From NCBI RefSeq assembly GCF_003626975.1, contig NZ_CP032616.1, positions 2,976,001-3,040,000 of the forward strand: 64,000 nt of DNA. Direction: 5' to 3'. This document shows positions 30,414-40,823 of this stretch, one piece after another. Every line of letters starts with the position of its first letter. Position 1 is the first letter of the stretch. The notes under the pieces were generated by a model. The model saw only the letters and a list, made by a program, of their open reading frames with translations. It was not told where the DNA came from and did no database searches. Position numbers and translations under genes: made by a program. The DNA is from Pseudomonas sp. DY-1 (GTDB lineage Bacteria; Pseudomonadota; Gammaproteobacteria; Pseudomonadales; Pseudomonadaceae).

Positions 30414-31186
30414 CACTTGTCACTCCGTTTGCTTGCTTCGCCCCGCGCAGCTTTCTGGGTTTCCGTCAGGATGCCTCGCAGGATGTTCATTTCCAGCTTG
30501 CTGATGCCACTGCGGCCGTAGAGCCGGCGCAGGCGGGACATCAGATGCCGCGGCTTCTCCGGGTCCAGGAAGCCAATCTCCACCAGGGTACTTTCCAGGT
30601 GTTCGTAATAGCGCTCCAATTCATCGACGGTCACCGGCTGGGCATTGAGCATGGCGGTGGTTTCCACCTTCTCCACCTTGCTTGGCAAACCTTCTTGCTC
30701 AAGCCACGCCATTCGCACCTCATACACCAGCACCTGCACGGCGGCAGCCAGGTTTAACGAGGAGAACTCCGGATTGGACGGGATGTGCACGTGATACTGG
30801 CAGCGCTGCAGCTCTTCATTGGTCAGCCCCGCGTATTCGCGACCGAACACCAGGGCGACCTCACCTCCGAGCTGCGCTTGCTCCACGGAGGTCTTGCCGC
30901 ATTCGCGCGGATCGAGCAATGGCCAGGGAATGCGACGGTCGCGAGCGCTGGTGCCGATTACCAGACTGCAGCCCACCAGCGCCTCCTCCAGGGTGGCGAC
31001 CACCTGGGCACCCGCCAGAATGTCGTCCGCACCGGAGGCGCGAGCTTGAGCCTCAGGACTCGGGAAGTCCTCGGGATCGACCAGAACCAGCCTCGACAGG
31101 CCCATATTCTTCATGGCGCGGGCGGCACCACCGATATTGCCGGGATGGCTGGTATTGACCAGCACCACGCGAATGTTCTGCAGCAA
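30413..31186 (-). CDS. trmJ: tRNA (cytidine/uridine-2'-O-)-methyltransferase TrmJ
   Basis: A SPOUT methyltransferase that methylates position 32 of several tRNAs. The 257-residue protein starts at TTG 31186 (reading [17 protein letters not shown]) with GGGAG nine bases upstream; the in-frame ATG at 31213 would add nine residues not in the family. Visible features are the N-terminal [19 protein letters not shown] motif and the knot motifs [17 protein letters not shown] and [22 protein letters not shown]. Confidence 0.93.
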   Translation of the reverse strand: MLQNIRVVLVNTSHPGNIGGAARAMKNMGLSRLVLVDPEDFPSPEAQARASGADDILAGAQVVATLEEALVGCSLVIGTSARDRRIPWPLLDPRECGKTSVEQAQLGGEVALVFGREYAGLTNEELQRCQYHVHIPSNPEFSSLNLAAAVQVLVYEVRMAWLEQEGLPSKVEKVETTAMLNAQPVTVDELERYYEHLESTLVEIGFLDPEKPRHLMSRLRRLYGRSGISKLEMNILRGILTETQKAARGEASKRSDK

Positions 31187-31337
31187 CGCTCTAGTCTCCC
31201 AGCGGAACGTCAAGGGAGCGGAATATTACCGGAGGCCCGGACGCAACGCTACGAATGACGCCTCCTCCCCTGCCTGCCTTGGGCTTTTTCTGCTACTATG
31301 TGCGGCTTTCTTCTTTAACGACCCAGGTGAACTCCCC

Positions 31338-32153
31338 ATGCAGCCTATGCTGAATATCGCCCTGCGCGCCGCTCGCAGCGCCGGTGAACTGATTTTCCGC
31401 TCTATCGAGCGCCTGGACGTCATCTCCGTCAACGAGAAGGACGCCAAGGACTACGTCACCGAGGTCGATCGTGCCGCCGAGCTATCCATCGTGCAGGCCC
31501 TGCGCAAGGCCTACCCGAACCACGGCATCCTGGGCGAGGAAGGCGGACTTCTGGAAGGCAAGGGCGAAGGCGCCGACTACCTGTGGATCATCGACCCACT
31601 GGACGGCACCACCAACTTCATTCGCGGCGTTCCGCATTTCGCCATCAGCATCGCCTGCAAATACAAGGGCCGCCTGGAGCACGCCGTGGTCCTGGATCCG
31701 GTTCGCCAGGAAGAGTTCACTGCCAGCCGCGGCCGCGGCGCCGCCCTCAATGGCCGCCGCCTGCGCGTCAGCCCGCGCAAGAGCCTGGAAGGCGCCCTGC
31801 TGGGCACTGGCTTCCCCTTCCGCGACAGCCAGCTGGACAACCTAGAGAACTACCTGGGCATGTTCCGCAGCCTGGTCGGCCAGACAGCCGGCATCCGCCG
31901 CGCCGGCTCTGCCAGCCTAGACCTGGCCTACGTTGCCGCCGGCCGTTTCGACGCTTTCTGGGAGTTCGGCCTGTCCGAGTGGGACATGGCTGCGGGCGCC
32001 CTGCTGGTCCAGGAAGCTGGCGGCCTGGTGAGCGACTTCACCGGCGGCCACGACTTCCTCGAGAAAGGTCACGTCGTTGCAGGCAACACCAAATGCTTCA
32101 AGGCAGTGCTGACCGCTATACAGCCGCACCTGCCGCCGTCGCTGAAGCGCTGA
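31338..32153 (+). CDS. suhB: Inositol monophosphatase family protein SuhB
   Basis: A Mg-dependent phosphatase that in E. coli also joins the rRNA antitermination complex and in P. aeruginosa affects virulence regulation. The 271-residue protein has GEE (66-68) and DPLDGTTNF (86-94) as metal-binding motifs, plus WDMAAG near residue 220. The start MQPMLNIALRAARSAG with AGGTGA is the family start. It diverges from trmJ; 31187-31337 is the shared promoter region, where I saw no clear boxes. Confidence 0.95.
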   Translation: MQPMLNIALRAARSAGELIFRSIERLDVISVNEKDAKDYVTEVDRAAELSIVQALRKAYPNHGILGEEGGLLEGKGEGADYLWIIDPLDGTTNFIRGVPHFAISIACKYKGRLEHAVVLDPVRQEEFTASRGRGAALNGRRLRVSPRKSLEGALLGTGFPFRDSQLDNLENYLGMFRSLVGQTAGIRRAGSASLDLAYVAAGRFDAFWEFGLSEWDMAAGALLVQEAGGLVSDFTGGHDFLEKGHVVAGNTKCFKAVLTAIQPHLPPSLKR

Positions 32154-32174
32154 TCCGCTGATCACTCAGCCATG

Positions 32175-32202
32175 AAAAAACCCGGCCAAGGCCGGGTTTT
32201 TT
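32175..32202. terminator. Bidirectional intrinsic terminator between suhB and the glycine-zipper gene
   Basis: AAAAAACCCGGCC, loop AAG, GGCCGGGTTTTTT with both A- and T-tracts. It can end the converging transcripts from both sides. Confidence 0.92.
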
Positions 32203-32218
32203 GTTATTTGGGCCCAGC

Positions 32219-32803
32219 TTACTGCTGAACGCCCGCTCCGCCACCCTGGGACTGGATACCACCGCCCTGCTGGCTGAGGATCAACTGACCTTCTTCCGTC
32301 ACCGGGATCTGACGACCCGGGTCATGATCCATCCGCACCTGGCCGACCTTGCCATCCAGCTGATACTTCACGTCATAACCAACCAGCCTCTCGCTGGTGT
32401 CCGTGACAGTCTTGCAGCGGGTTTCAGTCGTGGTGTAGGTGTCGCCTTCCTGCATATGCTCCTGCACCTTGTTGCCGGCGTAACCACCACCAACGGCGCC
32501 AGCGACCGTGGCGATCTTCTTGCCGCTACCGCCACCGACCTGGTTGCCCAGCAAACCGCCCGCAACCGCACCAAGGACGGTGCCGGCGATCTGATGCTGA
32601 TCCTTGACCGGACGCTGACGAGTCACCGCCACATCGTTGCAGACCTCTCGTGGAGTCTTCACGGTTTCATTGATCGGTTGGACAGCGAGCACTTCGGCAT
32701 ACTCCGGGCCGTTCTTACCTACCAGGTTGTAGGTGGCCACGGCGCCGCCGGCAGTCACACCAACCGCACCCAAAACAGCACCGACGAGCATCGACTTGTT
32801 CAC
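32219..32803 (-). CDS. Glycine-zipper 2TM-domain protein (SlyB/17-kDa antigen-like)
   Basis: A 194-residue membrane or envelope protein. It starts at GTG 32803 (MNKSMLVGAVLGAVG) with a full AGGAGG site five bases upstream. A hydrophobic N-terminal helix (about 5-25) serves as signal or anchor. The glycine zipper (GTVLGAVAGGLLGNQVGGGSGKKIATVAGAVGGGYAGNKVQE, about 75-115) follows, then a soluble domain (about 118-190). The C-terminal tail is Gly/Gln-rich. There is no lipobox cysteine, so it is unlike SlyB itself in anchoring. Probably an envelope-stress or integrity protein by family. Confidence 0.85.
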   Translation of the reverse strand: MNKSMLVGAVLGAVGVTAGGAVATYNLVGKNGPEYAEVLAVQPINETVKTPREVCNDVAVTRQRPVKDQHQIAGTVLGAVAGGLLGNQVGGGSGKKIATVAGAVGGGYAGNKVQEHMQEGDTYTTTETRCKTVTDTSERLVGYDVKYQLDGKVGQVRMDHDPGRQIPVTEEGQLILSQQGGGIQSQGGGAGVQQ

Positions 32804-32930
32804 TTGAGCCTCCTGAATCATCCATAGCGGGCCTACATGCCCTACTCCCTGCCTTGGATAAGAGGACAAAAGCCAAGTTCCCAAACCAACGGGAATATTC
32901 CGATAAGTGGAACGACAGTCTCATACAGCA

Positions 32931-32963
32931 GAAACGACGAGGCCCGGCATTTGCCGGGCCTCG
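32931..32963 (-). terminator. Intrinsic terminator after secF
   Basis: A 12-bp perfect stem (32938-32949 with 32952-32963) with a very small loop, followed on the minus strand by TCGTTTC. It follows the secF stop by about 20 bases. Confidence 0.75.
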
Positions 32964-32982
32964 TTCTCAGGGATGGAACGCC

Positions 32983-33897
32983 TCAGGGACGGTCATCCGC
33001 TTCGGCGGTGTTCGCCGGCGGAATCAAGTCTTCCGAGGACAGCCCCAGCCAGATCAACACTGGAGCACTGATGTAGATGGAGGAGTAGGTACCCACCACA
33101 ACACCAACCAGCAGCGACAGCGCAAAACCATGCAAGCTATCGCCGCCAAAGATCAGCAGGGCGAACAGCGCCAGAGCGGTGGACATCGAAGTGGCGATTG
33201 TCCGCAGCAGCGTCTGGGTGCAGGACACGTCGATGTTCTCGATCAGGTCAGCCCGGCGCAGCACGCGGAAGTTTTCGCGGATACGGTCGAAGATGATGAT
33301 GGTGTCGTTCAGCGAGTAGCCGATCATCGCTAGGACCGCGGCCAGCACGGTGAGGTCAAAGGGTACCTGGAAGAATGCCAGGATCCCCAAAGTGACGATC
33401 ACGTCGTGGACCAACGAGGCCACCGCGCCCACACCAAACTTCCATTGGAAGCGGAAGGCCAGGTACAGCAGGATGCCGCCCAGTGCCAGAAGCATGGCCA
33501 GGCCACCTTGGTCACGCAGCTCTTCACCCACCTGGGGCCCGACGAACTCCACACGCTTCAGCTCGAACTTGCTCTCGGCATCCACCTTGCGCAGGGCGTC
33601 GGCAATCTTGTTACCAAGTTGCGGATCATCACCAGCCAGGCGCACCAGCACGTCCGTGGACGCGCCGAAACTCTGCACCACCGCATCCTCGAAGCCTGCC
33701 TCACCAAGCTCTCGCTTGATCAGCTCAAGATTCGCCGGTTGCTCATAGGACAACTCGATCAGCGTACCGCCGGTGAAGTCCAGGCCGAAGTTCAGGCCCT
33801 TGGCGAACAGGCTGCCAATACCGATCAGGCTGATGATCACAGTGATGGCGAACGCAACGTTGCGTATCGCCATGAAACGAATGGTTGACTTGATCAT
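32983..33897 (-). CDS. secF: Protein translocase subunit SecF
   Basis: An inner-membrane RND-like subunit that works with SecD to complete Sec export with the proton motive force. The 304-residue protein has six transmembrane helices: one near residues 12-30, then five in the C-terminal half, with a periplasmic domain between. The FGLDFTGGTLIELSYEQP motif at the start of the first periplasmic domain is clear. The ATG at 33897 was chosen because an upstream ATG (33915) overlaps secD and is not in the family. Conserved order yajC-secD-secF. Confidence 0.96.
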   Translation of the reverse strand: MIKSTIRFMAIRNVAFAITVIISLIGIGSLFAKGLNFGLDFTGGTLIELSYEQPANLELIKRELGEAGFEDAVVQSFGASTDVLVRLAGDDPQLGNKIADALRKVDAESKFELKRVEFVGPQVGEELRDQGGLAMLLALGGILLYLAFRFQWKFGVGAVASLVHDVIVTLGILAFFQVPFDLTVLAAVLAMIGYSLNDTIIIFDRIRENFRVLRRADLIENIDVSCTQTLLRTIATSMSTALALFALLIFGGDSLHGFALSLLVGVVVGTYSSIYISAPVLIWLGLSSEDLIPPANTAEADDRP

Positions 33898-33905
33898 GAC
33901 AGGCC

Positions 33906-35768
33906 TCAAATCCACAGTTTCTTGAAGTTGCGGCCACCGAAGATCAGGTTGACCAGGCCACGGGTGAACATGATGGCTGTGAACATCGAGGTGATGATCC
34001 CCAGCGACATGGTCACGGCGAAGCCCTTGATCGGACCGGTGCCGAGGGCGAACAGGATGCCGCCCACCAACAGGGTGGTGAGGTTACTGTCGATGATCGC
34101 CGAGTAGGCGCGATCGAAGCCTTCATGGATCGCGCGCTGCACCGACAGTCCGTTCGCGAGCTCCTCACGAATCCGCGAATAGATCAGCACGTTGGCGTCC
34201 ACCGCCATACCCAGGGTCAGCACGATACCGGCAATACCCGGCAAGGTCAGGGTTGCACCGATCACCGACATCAGCCCAACCAGCAGCACCAGGTTGAATG
34301 CTAGGGCGACGGTGGCCAGCAACCCGAAGAAGCGGTAGATAGCCATGATGAACAACGATACGAAGACCATCGCCCACTCAGTGGACTCGATGCCTTTGAC
34401 AATGTTCTCGGCACCCAGGCTCGGGCCAATGGTGCGTTCTTCCGCGAAGTACATCGGCGCAGCCAGACCACCTGCGCGCAGCAGCAGGGCCAGCTCGGAC
34501 GACTCGCCCTGGCCGTCCAGGCCAGTGATACGGAACTGGCTACCCAGCGGCGACTGAATGGTCGCCAGACTGATGATCTTCTTCTCTTCCTTGAAACTCT
34601 GTACCGCTACTTCCTTCTGGACGCCATCGACGTCCTGGGTCACGTAACGGGTAACCGGACGCTGCTCGATGAAGATCACCGCCATGCTGCGTCCCACATT
34701 GTTGCGGGTAGCACGACTCATCAAATCGCCGCCGTGACCGTCAAGACGGATGTTCACCTGAGGGCGACCGTTCTCGTCATAACTGGCCTGGGCGTCGGTA
34801 ACCTGGTCCCCGGTGATAATCAAGCCCCGCTCCAGCGGTACGGGCGGTCGACCCGGCTCACGGAACTCAAAGGATTCAGTGGAGGCCTTGCTGGCGGTCG
34901 GCTCAGCAGCCAAACGGAACTCGAGGTTTGCGGTCTTGCCGAGGATACGCTTCGCTTCTGCGGTGTCTTGTACGCCCGGGAGCTCAACGACGATGCGGTT
35001 GGCGCCCTGGCGCTGCACGATCGGTTCGGCCACACCCAGTTCGTTAACGCGGTTGCGGACGGTGGTCAGGTTCTGCTTGATGGAGTATTCACGAATCTCT
35101 GCCAGCTTGGCCTGGGTCAGAGTCAGCTGCAGGACCTGCTGACCACCACGCTCCGTGGTAGCCATATCGAAATCGGTAAAGCTCTTGCGAATCAGCGTCC
35201 GGGCCTTGTCCAAGGACTCCTGATCAGAGAAGCCAAGCTGGAAGCCATTTTCCTGAGCCGGCAGACTGCGGTAGCGGACACGCTCCTTGCGCAGCAGGGT
35301 GCGAACTTCGCCTTCGTAAATCTTCAGACGCGCAGTGACCGCTTTCTCCATGTCCACTTCCAACAGGAAGTGCACGCCACCGGAGAGGTCCAACCCGAGC
35401 TTCATCGGCGCAGCGCCGAGCTTGCGCAGCCAATCCGGCGTGGTCGGAGCCAGGTTCAGGGCGACGACGTAATCATCACCAAGAGCCTTGCGCACCACGT
35501 CCTTGGCGGGCAGTTGATCCCCCAGCTTGGTCAGGCGCAGCAGGCCACCAGTCGCACTGACGCTGGAGGATTTGAGTTCGATGCCGGATTGCTTGAGGGC
35601 CTCAGCAGCCTTGTCCAGATCCGATTGCTGGATCTTCAGCGCGGTACTGGTACCGCTGACCTGGATCGCCGGGTCGTCCGGATAGAGATTGGGTGCGGAA
35701 TAAACCAGGCCGATCGCCAGCACCGCCAGGATCAGCAGATATTTCCACAGTGGATACTTGTTGAGCAT
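33906..35768 (-). CDS. secD: Protein translocase subunit SecD
   Basis: The larger partner of SecF. The 620-residue protein has an N-terminal helix (MLNKYPLWKYLLILAVLAIGLVYSAPNLYP), a large periplasmic domain with the base and head regions (about 40-440) and five further helices near the C-terminus. The LGLDLSGGVHFLLEVD motif of the SecD periplasmic base is present. Normal length for pseudomonads. Confidence 0.97.
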   Translation of the reverse strand: MLNKYPLWKYLLILAVLAIGLVYSAPNLYPDDPAIQVSGTSTALKIQQSDLDKAAEALKQSGIELKSSSVSATGGLLRLTKLGDQLPAKDVVRKALGDDYVVALNLAPTTPDWLRKLGAAPMKLGLDLSGGVHFLLEVDMEKAVTARLKIYEGEVRTLLRKERVRYRSLPAQENGFQLGFSDQESLDKARTLIRKSFTDFDMATTERGGQQVLQLTLTQAKLAEIREYSIKQNLTTVRNRVNELGVAEPIVQRQGANRIVVELPGVQDTAEAKRILGKTANLEFRLAAEPTASKASTESFEFREPGRPPVPLERGLIITGDQVTDAQASYDENGRPQVNIRLDGHGGDLMSRATRNNVGRSMAVIFIEQRPVTRYVTQDVDGVQKEVAVQSFKEEKKIISLATIQSPLGSQFRITGLDGQGESSELALLLRAGGLAAPMYFAEERTIGPSLGAENIVKGIESTEWAMVFVSLFIMAIYRFFGLLATVALAFNLVLLVGLMSVIGATLTLPGIAGIVLTLGMAVDANVLIYSRIREELANGLSVQRAIHEGFDRAYSAIIDSNLTTLLVGGILFALGTGPIKGFAVTMSLGIITSMFTAIMFTRGLVNLIFGGRNFKKLWI

Positions 35769-35787
35769 GACTCCGCCCGTTATGAAG

Positions 35788-35809
35788 CGGGGCGCCTGAT
35801 GGCGCCCCG
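35788..35809 (-). other. Hairpin between yajC and secD
   Basis: CGGGGCGCC, loop TGAT, GGCGCCCCG, a perfect 9-bp stem. No U-run follows on the minus strand. It may set the ratio or stability of the two cistrons. Confidence 0.45.
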
Positions 35810-35831
35810 TCGGTGTTGATCCATGTATCTG

Positions 35832-36173
35832 TCAGATGGCTTTCAGCGTGCCCTTCGGCAGGGTCGCCGCGATAGCCGCCTTCTGGAACTTCAGCTCTAC
35901 GCTGTCAGACACTTCGATGACCACGAAGTCATCGGTGACCTTGGTGACCTTGCCGGCAATGCCGCCGGAGGTGACCACTTCATCACCCTTCTGCAGACTG
36001 CCCAGGAGGTTTTTGTGCTCCTTGGCGCGCTTGGCCTGGGGACGCCAGATCATCAGATAGAAGATGACCAGGAAACCGATCAGGAAAACCCACTCGAAGC
36101 CGGTACCGGCAGGGCCTGCAGCGGCGGCCGGCGCAGCGGCGTCGGCATAGGCGGCGGGAATCAGAAAGCTCAT
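35832..36173 (-). CDS. yajC: Sec translocon accessory protein YajC
   Basis: A 113-residue single-helix membrane protein that associates with SecDF. An Ala-rich N-terminus, a transmembrane helix (about 26-43, VFLIGFLVIFYLMIW), then a small basic cytosolic domain (GDEVVTSGGIAGKVTKVTDD) are visible. Located directly upstream of secD, as in most gammaproteobacteria. Confidence 0.96.
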   Translation of the reverse strand: MSFLIPAAYADAAAPAAAAGPAGTGFEWVFLIGFLVIFYLMIWRPQAKRAKEHKNLLGSLQKGDEVVTSGGIAGKVTKVTDDFVVIEVSDSVELKFQKAAIAATLPKGTLKAI

Positions 36174-36227
36174 GTAGCACTCCTGTTGCGGAAATTTAAA
36201 AAAATCGACTCTGGATATGCGGCTTTA

Positions 36228-38407
<2,180 letters not shown>

Positions 38408-38435
38408 GGTGGGAGGTCGTATCGCAGGGGCGCAG

Positions 38436-38464
38436 ATAGTACAGGAAATGCCCGTTTCTGACCA
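38436..38464 (-). promoter_or_regulatory. Putative queA-tgt promoter
   Basis: On the minus strand TGGTCA (38464-38459), a 17-base spacer, TACTAT (38441-38436), about 29 bases before the queA ATG. The -35 box matches the consensus at four of six positions. Confidence 0.45.
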
Positions 38465-38474
38465 CGCAGACGGA

Positions 38475-38503
38475 TTGACCGACTCAGAGCGTCTCCCTAT
38501 ACT
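38475..38503 (+). promoter_or_regulatory. tRNA-Leu promoter
   Basis: TTGACC (38475-38480), a 17-base spacer and TATACT (38498-38503), 13 bases before the tRNA 5' end. A strong sigma-70 match. Confidence 0.85.
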
Positions 38504-38516
38504 GCGCCGCCATCGT

Positions 38517-38602
38517 GCCCCGGTGGCGGAATGGTAGACGCGGCGGATTCAAAATCCGTTTCTGGCGACAGAGTGAGAGTTCGAGTCTCTCCCGGGGCAC
38601 CA
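38517..38602 (+). tRNA. tRNA-Leu (anticodon CAA)
   Basis: An 86-nt class II tRNA including an encoded CCA. The acceptor stem GCCCCGG pairs with CCGGGGC. The 7-base anticodon loop TTCAAAA gives CAA, which reads UUG. The long variable arm is GGCGACAGAGTGAGA-like, and the T-loop TTCGAGT is standard. A strong promoter lies just upstream. The cold-shock gene follows. Confidence 0.97.
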
Positions 38603-38694
38603 CGATATCTTCAAGCCTGTCCTAGGCTTTCTCCCCCCAACTTTCCGCCCGTCCGGGGCCCTTCTCCCGCCCATAAATATTGGTCTTTCGGGGC

Positions 38695-38724
38695 TTGGCA
38701 TTTCCGGGAAACTTAGCGTAGAGT
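38695..38724 (+). promoter_or_regulatory. Putative cold-shock gene promoter with long 5' leader
   Basis: TTGGCA (38695-38700), an 18-base spacer, TAGAGT (38719-38724). It would give a 5' untranslated leader of about 160 bases before the ATG at 38895, similar to the long leaders of cspA-type genes. The region 38603-38894 has no gene of its own. Confidence 0.55.
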
Positions 38725-38894
38725 TGGCCAACTGTGTTTGCATGGGTCGCTGTTGAATCGTGACCTGATGCGGTAGATCACCAGATCCGCTACATCCCGC
38801 TCGACTTCTCTTACCTCTTTGCAACCAGTTCCAGCCCTTCTGGCGCATCAGTGAACAGCAGGCTGTCATCAACTTCAGTTTCAAGGAAAAAGAT

Positions 38895-39107
38895 ATGTCG
38901 AATCGTCAAACCGGCACCGTCAAATGGTTCAACGACGAGAAAGGTTTTGGTTTCATCACCCCGGAAAGCGGCCCGGATCTGTTCGTTCACTTCCGCGCCA
39001 TCGAAGGCTCCGGCTTCCGTAGCCTGAAAGAAGGCCAGAAGGTTACCTTCGAAGCCGTTCAAGGCCAGAAAGGTATGCAGGCTGACAAGGTTCAGGTAGT
39101 TAACTAA
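38895..39107 (+). CDS. CspA-family cold-shock protein
   Basis: A 70-residue single-stranded nucleic-acid-binding protein, a single cold-shock domain. RNP1 (KGFGFI) and RNP2 (LFVHF) are intact in the sequence [19 protein letters not shown]. It is closest to pseudomonad CapB/CspA types. AAGGAAA lies just before the ATG. Strong terminator follows, so it is a single-gene unit. It probably acts as an RNA chaperone. Confidence 0.95.
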   Translation: MSNRQTGTVKWFNDEKGFGFITPESGPDLFVHFRAIEGSGFRSLKEGQKVTFEAVQGQKGMQADKVQVVN

Positions 39108-39125
39108 CTACCTGAGCTTCGCCGA

Positions 39126-39157
39126 AAGCCCCTGATGGAAACATCAGGGGCTTTTTT
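39126..39157 (+). terminator. Intrinsic terminator after the cold-shock gene
   Basis: AAGCCCCTGAT, loop GGAAAC, ATCAGGGGCTTTTTTG. A complete stem and U-run. Confidence 0.92.
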
Positions 39158-39212
39158 GTGTCTGCTAGTCGGCTGCTAGAATGGCGCGCCCTCCACACGC
39201 CAAGAGCCCGCA

Positions 39213-39710
39213 ATGCCGAAACATCAGCTGCGCCCCCAGGGGGACTTCCCCTCCGCCGGGCTGGTTCGCCGCTTCGCCGCGATCTTCTACGACTTCCTCC
39301 TCTGCGTTGCCCTGCTGATGGTGGTCACCCTGATCTATCAACAGGTCTTACTCCGCCTGATCTACGGTGGCGAGCATCTGCGTCAACTGGCCGACCAGGG
39401 CGCGCTCTCCGGCGACCCGGTACTCTCCACGCTGCTGGTGTTTGCCCTGTTCGGATTCTTCGCCAAGTTCTGGACCCACAACGGCCAGACCCTCGGCATG
39501 CAGGTCTGGGGCATTCGCGTACAGAATAAGGATGGTTCGGCCATCAGCCTGTGGCAGGCCCTGCTGCGCTTCGTCATTGCCATCGGCTCCTGGCTGGCAC
39601 TTGGCCTGGGCTTCCTCTGGAGCCTGCGGGACAAGGAGAAGCGCACCTGGCATGACATCTATTCCGAGACCCGGATCGTCCGCATTCCCAAGGACGCGCA
39701 CAAGAAATGA
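39213..39710 (+). CDS. RDD-family membrane protein
   Basis: A 165-residue inner-membrane protein with the RDD domain. It has three hydrophobic segments (about 25-45, 68-85 and 112-132) and the conserved Arg (RRFAAIFYDFLL) and Asp residues of the family. The motif WTHNGQTLGMQVWGIRVQNKDG is typical. RDD proteins are of uncertain role; some act as Na+/H+ exchangers. It stands alone between two terminators and converges on lptG. Confidence 0.9.
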   Translation: MPKHQLRPQGDFPSAGLVRRFAAIFYDFLLCVALLMVVTLIYQQVLLRLIYGGEHLRQLADQGALSGDPVLSTLLVFALFGFFAKFWTHNGQTLGMQVWGIRVQNKDGSAISLWQALLRFVIAIGSWLALGLGFLWSLRDKEKRTWHDIYSETRIVRIPKDAHKK

Positions 39711-39716
39711 CCTCAT

Positions 39717-39745
39717 GAAAAAAGCCGGCAAAAGCCGGCTTTTTC
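39717..39745. terminator. Bidirectional intrinsic terminator between the RDD gene and lptG
   Basis: AAAAAAGCCGGC, loop AAAA, GCCGGCTTTTTC. Flanking A- and T-runs serve both converging units. Confidence 0.9.
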
Positions 39746-39761
39746 TTGCGTCGATTCGGGG

Positions 39762-40823
39762 TCAGCCCGCACGCCTCAGCAACCAGACACCTGCCAGGGC
39801 GCAGACGCCCGCCGGCACCAGAACAGCGAAGAGCGGCGAGAAGCCAAATACCAGACTCGAAGGCCCGAGCAGATCCTGGCTGATACGCACCACGAAACCG
39901 ATAACGACACCGGTGAACACACGCTGCCCCAGGGTTACCGAACGCAGTGGGCCGAAGATGAAGGAAATCGCCATCAACACAAGGGCCGCCGTAACCAGAG
40001 GCTGCAGCACCTTGGTCCAGAACGCCAGCCAGTAGCGGCCGTTGTTCAGCCCCTGCTCCGCCAGGTAATGGGTGTAACGCCATAGTCCGGAAATCGACAG
40101 CGCCTCGGGCTCCATCACAACGGTGCCGAGCAGCTCTGGCTTGAGTTCGATATTCCAGCGCTCGGTGACACTGTTGAGTACTTCAGTGTGATCGCCACGG
40201 AAATGTGTAGTGGTCACATCTTCCAGCTGCCAAAAATCACCCTGGAACAACGCACGCTTGGCGAAGCTGGCGGACTGCATATGGCGCTCGCCATCGAAGC
40301 GATATCGGGTCACACCATAGAGCACACCATTGGGCTGCACGGCGTTGATGTGGACGAACTCTTCGCCCTGGCGATGCCAGAGACCGCGCTTGGAGCTTTG
40401 TGCATCCCCACCGCCCTGGGCCAGTGAGCGATTGGCCTGGGCCAGGTTCTCGCTCCACGGCGCGACGTACTCGCCAATCAGTATGCCCACCAGCATCAAC
40501 ACCAGCATGGGCTTCATCACCGCCCAGACGATACGGCCGATCGAAACGCCAGCTGCGCGCATCACGGTCAGCTCGCTGCTGCTGGCCAGGGTACCGAGAC
40601 CGATCAGGCTACCGATCAGCGCCGCCATCGGCAGCATGTCGTAGACGCGACGCGGCAATGTGAGGAAGACGTACCAGGCAGCGGCGAGCACATCGTAGTC
40701 GCCCCCAACGTCGCCCAGTTCATCGATAAACGCGAACAGCGCTGCAAGGCTCACGATGATCCCCAGCACCGCAAGGATGCCGAAGAACACGCTAGTGCCG
40801 ATGTAACGATCCAACCTAACCAT
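39762..40823 (-). CDS. lptG: LPS export ABC transporter permease LptG
   Basis: One of the two permease subunits that extract LPS from the inner membrane with LptB2 and LptC. The 353-residue YjgP/YjgQ-family protein has six transmembrane helices around a large periplasmic jellyroll domain (about 125-270). The start MVRLDRYIG is the family start; the ATG overlaps the lptF stop by eight bases. Confidence 0.94.
   Translation of the reverse strand: MVRLDRYIGTSVFFGILAVLGIIVSLAALFAFIDELGDVGGDYDVLAAAWYVFLTLPRRVYDMLPMAALIGSLIGLGTLASSSELTVMRAAGVSIGRIVWAVMKPMLVLMLVGILIGEYVAPWSENLAQANRSLAQGGGDAQSSKRGLWHRQGEEFVHINAVQPNGVLYGVTRYRFDGERHMQSASFAKRALFQGDFWQLEDVTTTHFRGDHTEVLNSVTERWNIELKPELLGTVVMEPEALSISGLWRYTHYLAEQGLNNGRYWLAFWTKVLQPLVTAALVLMAISFIFGPLRSVTLGQRVFTGVVIGFVVRISQDLLGPSSLVFGFSPLFAVLVPAGVCALAGVWLLRRAG

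Noticed and set aside
38517..38894. tRNA-Leu 3' end as attachment site of an integrated element
   Set aside because: No integrase, no repeat of the tRNA end nearby, and a core cold-shock gene follows directly.
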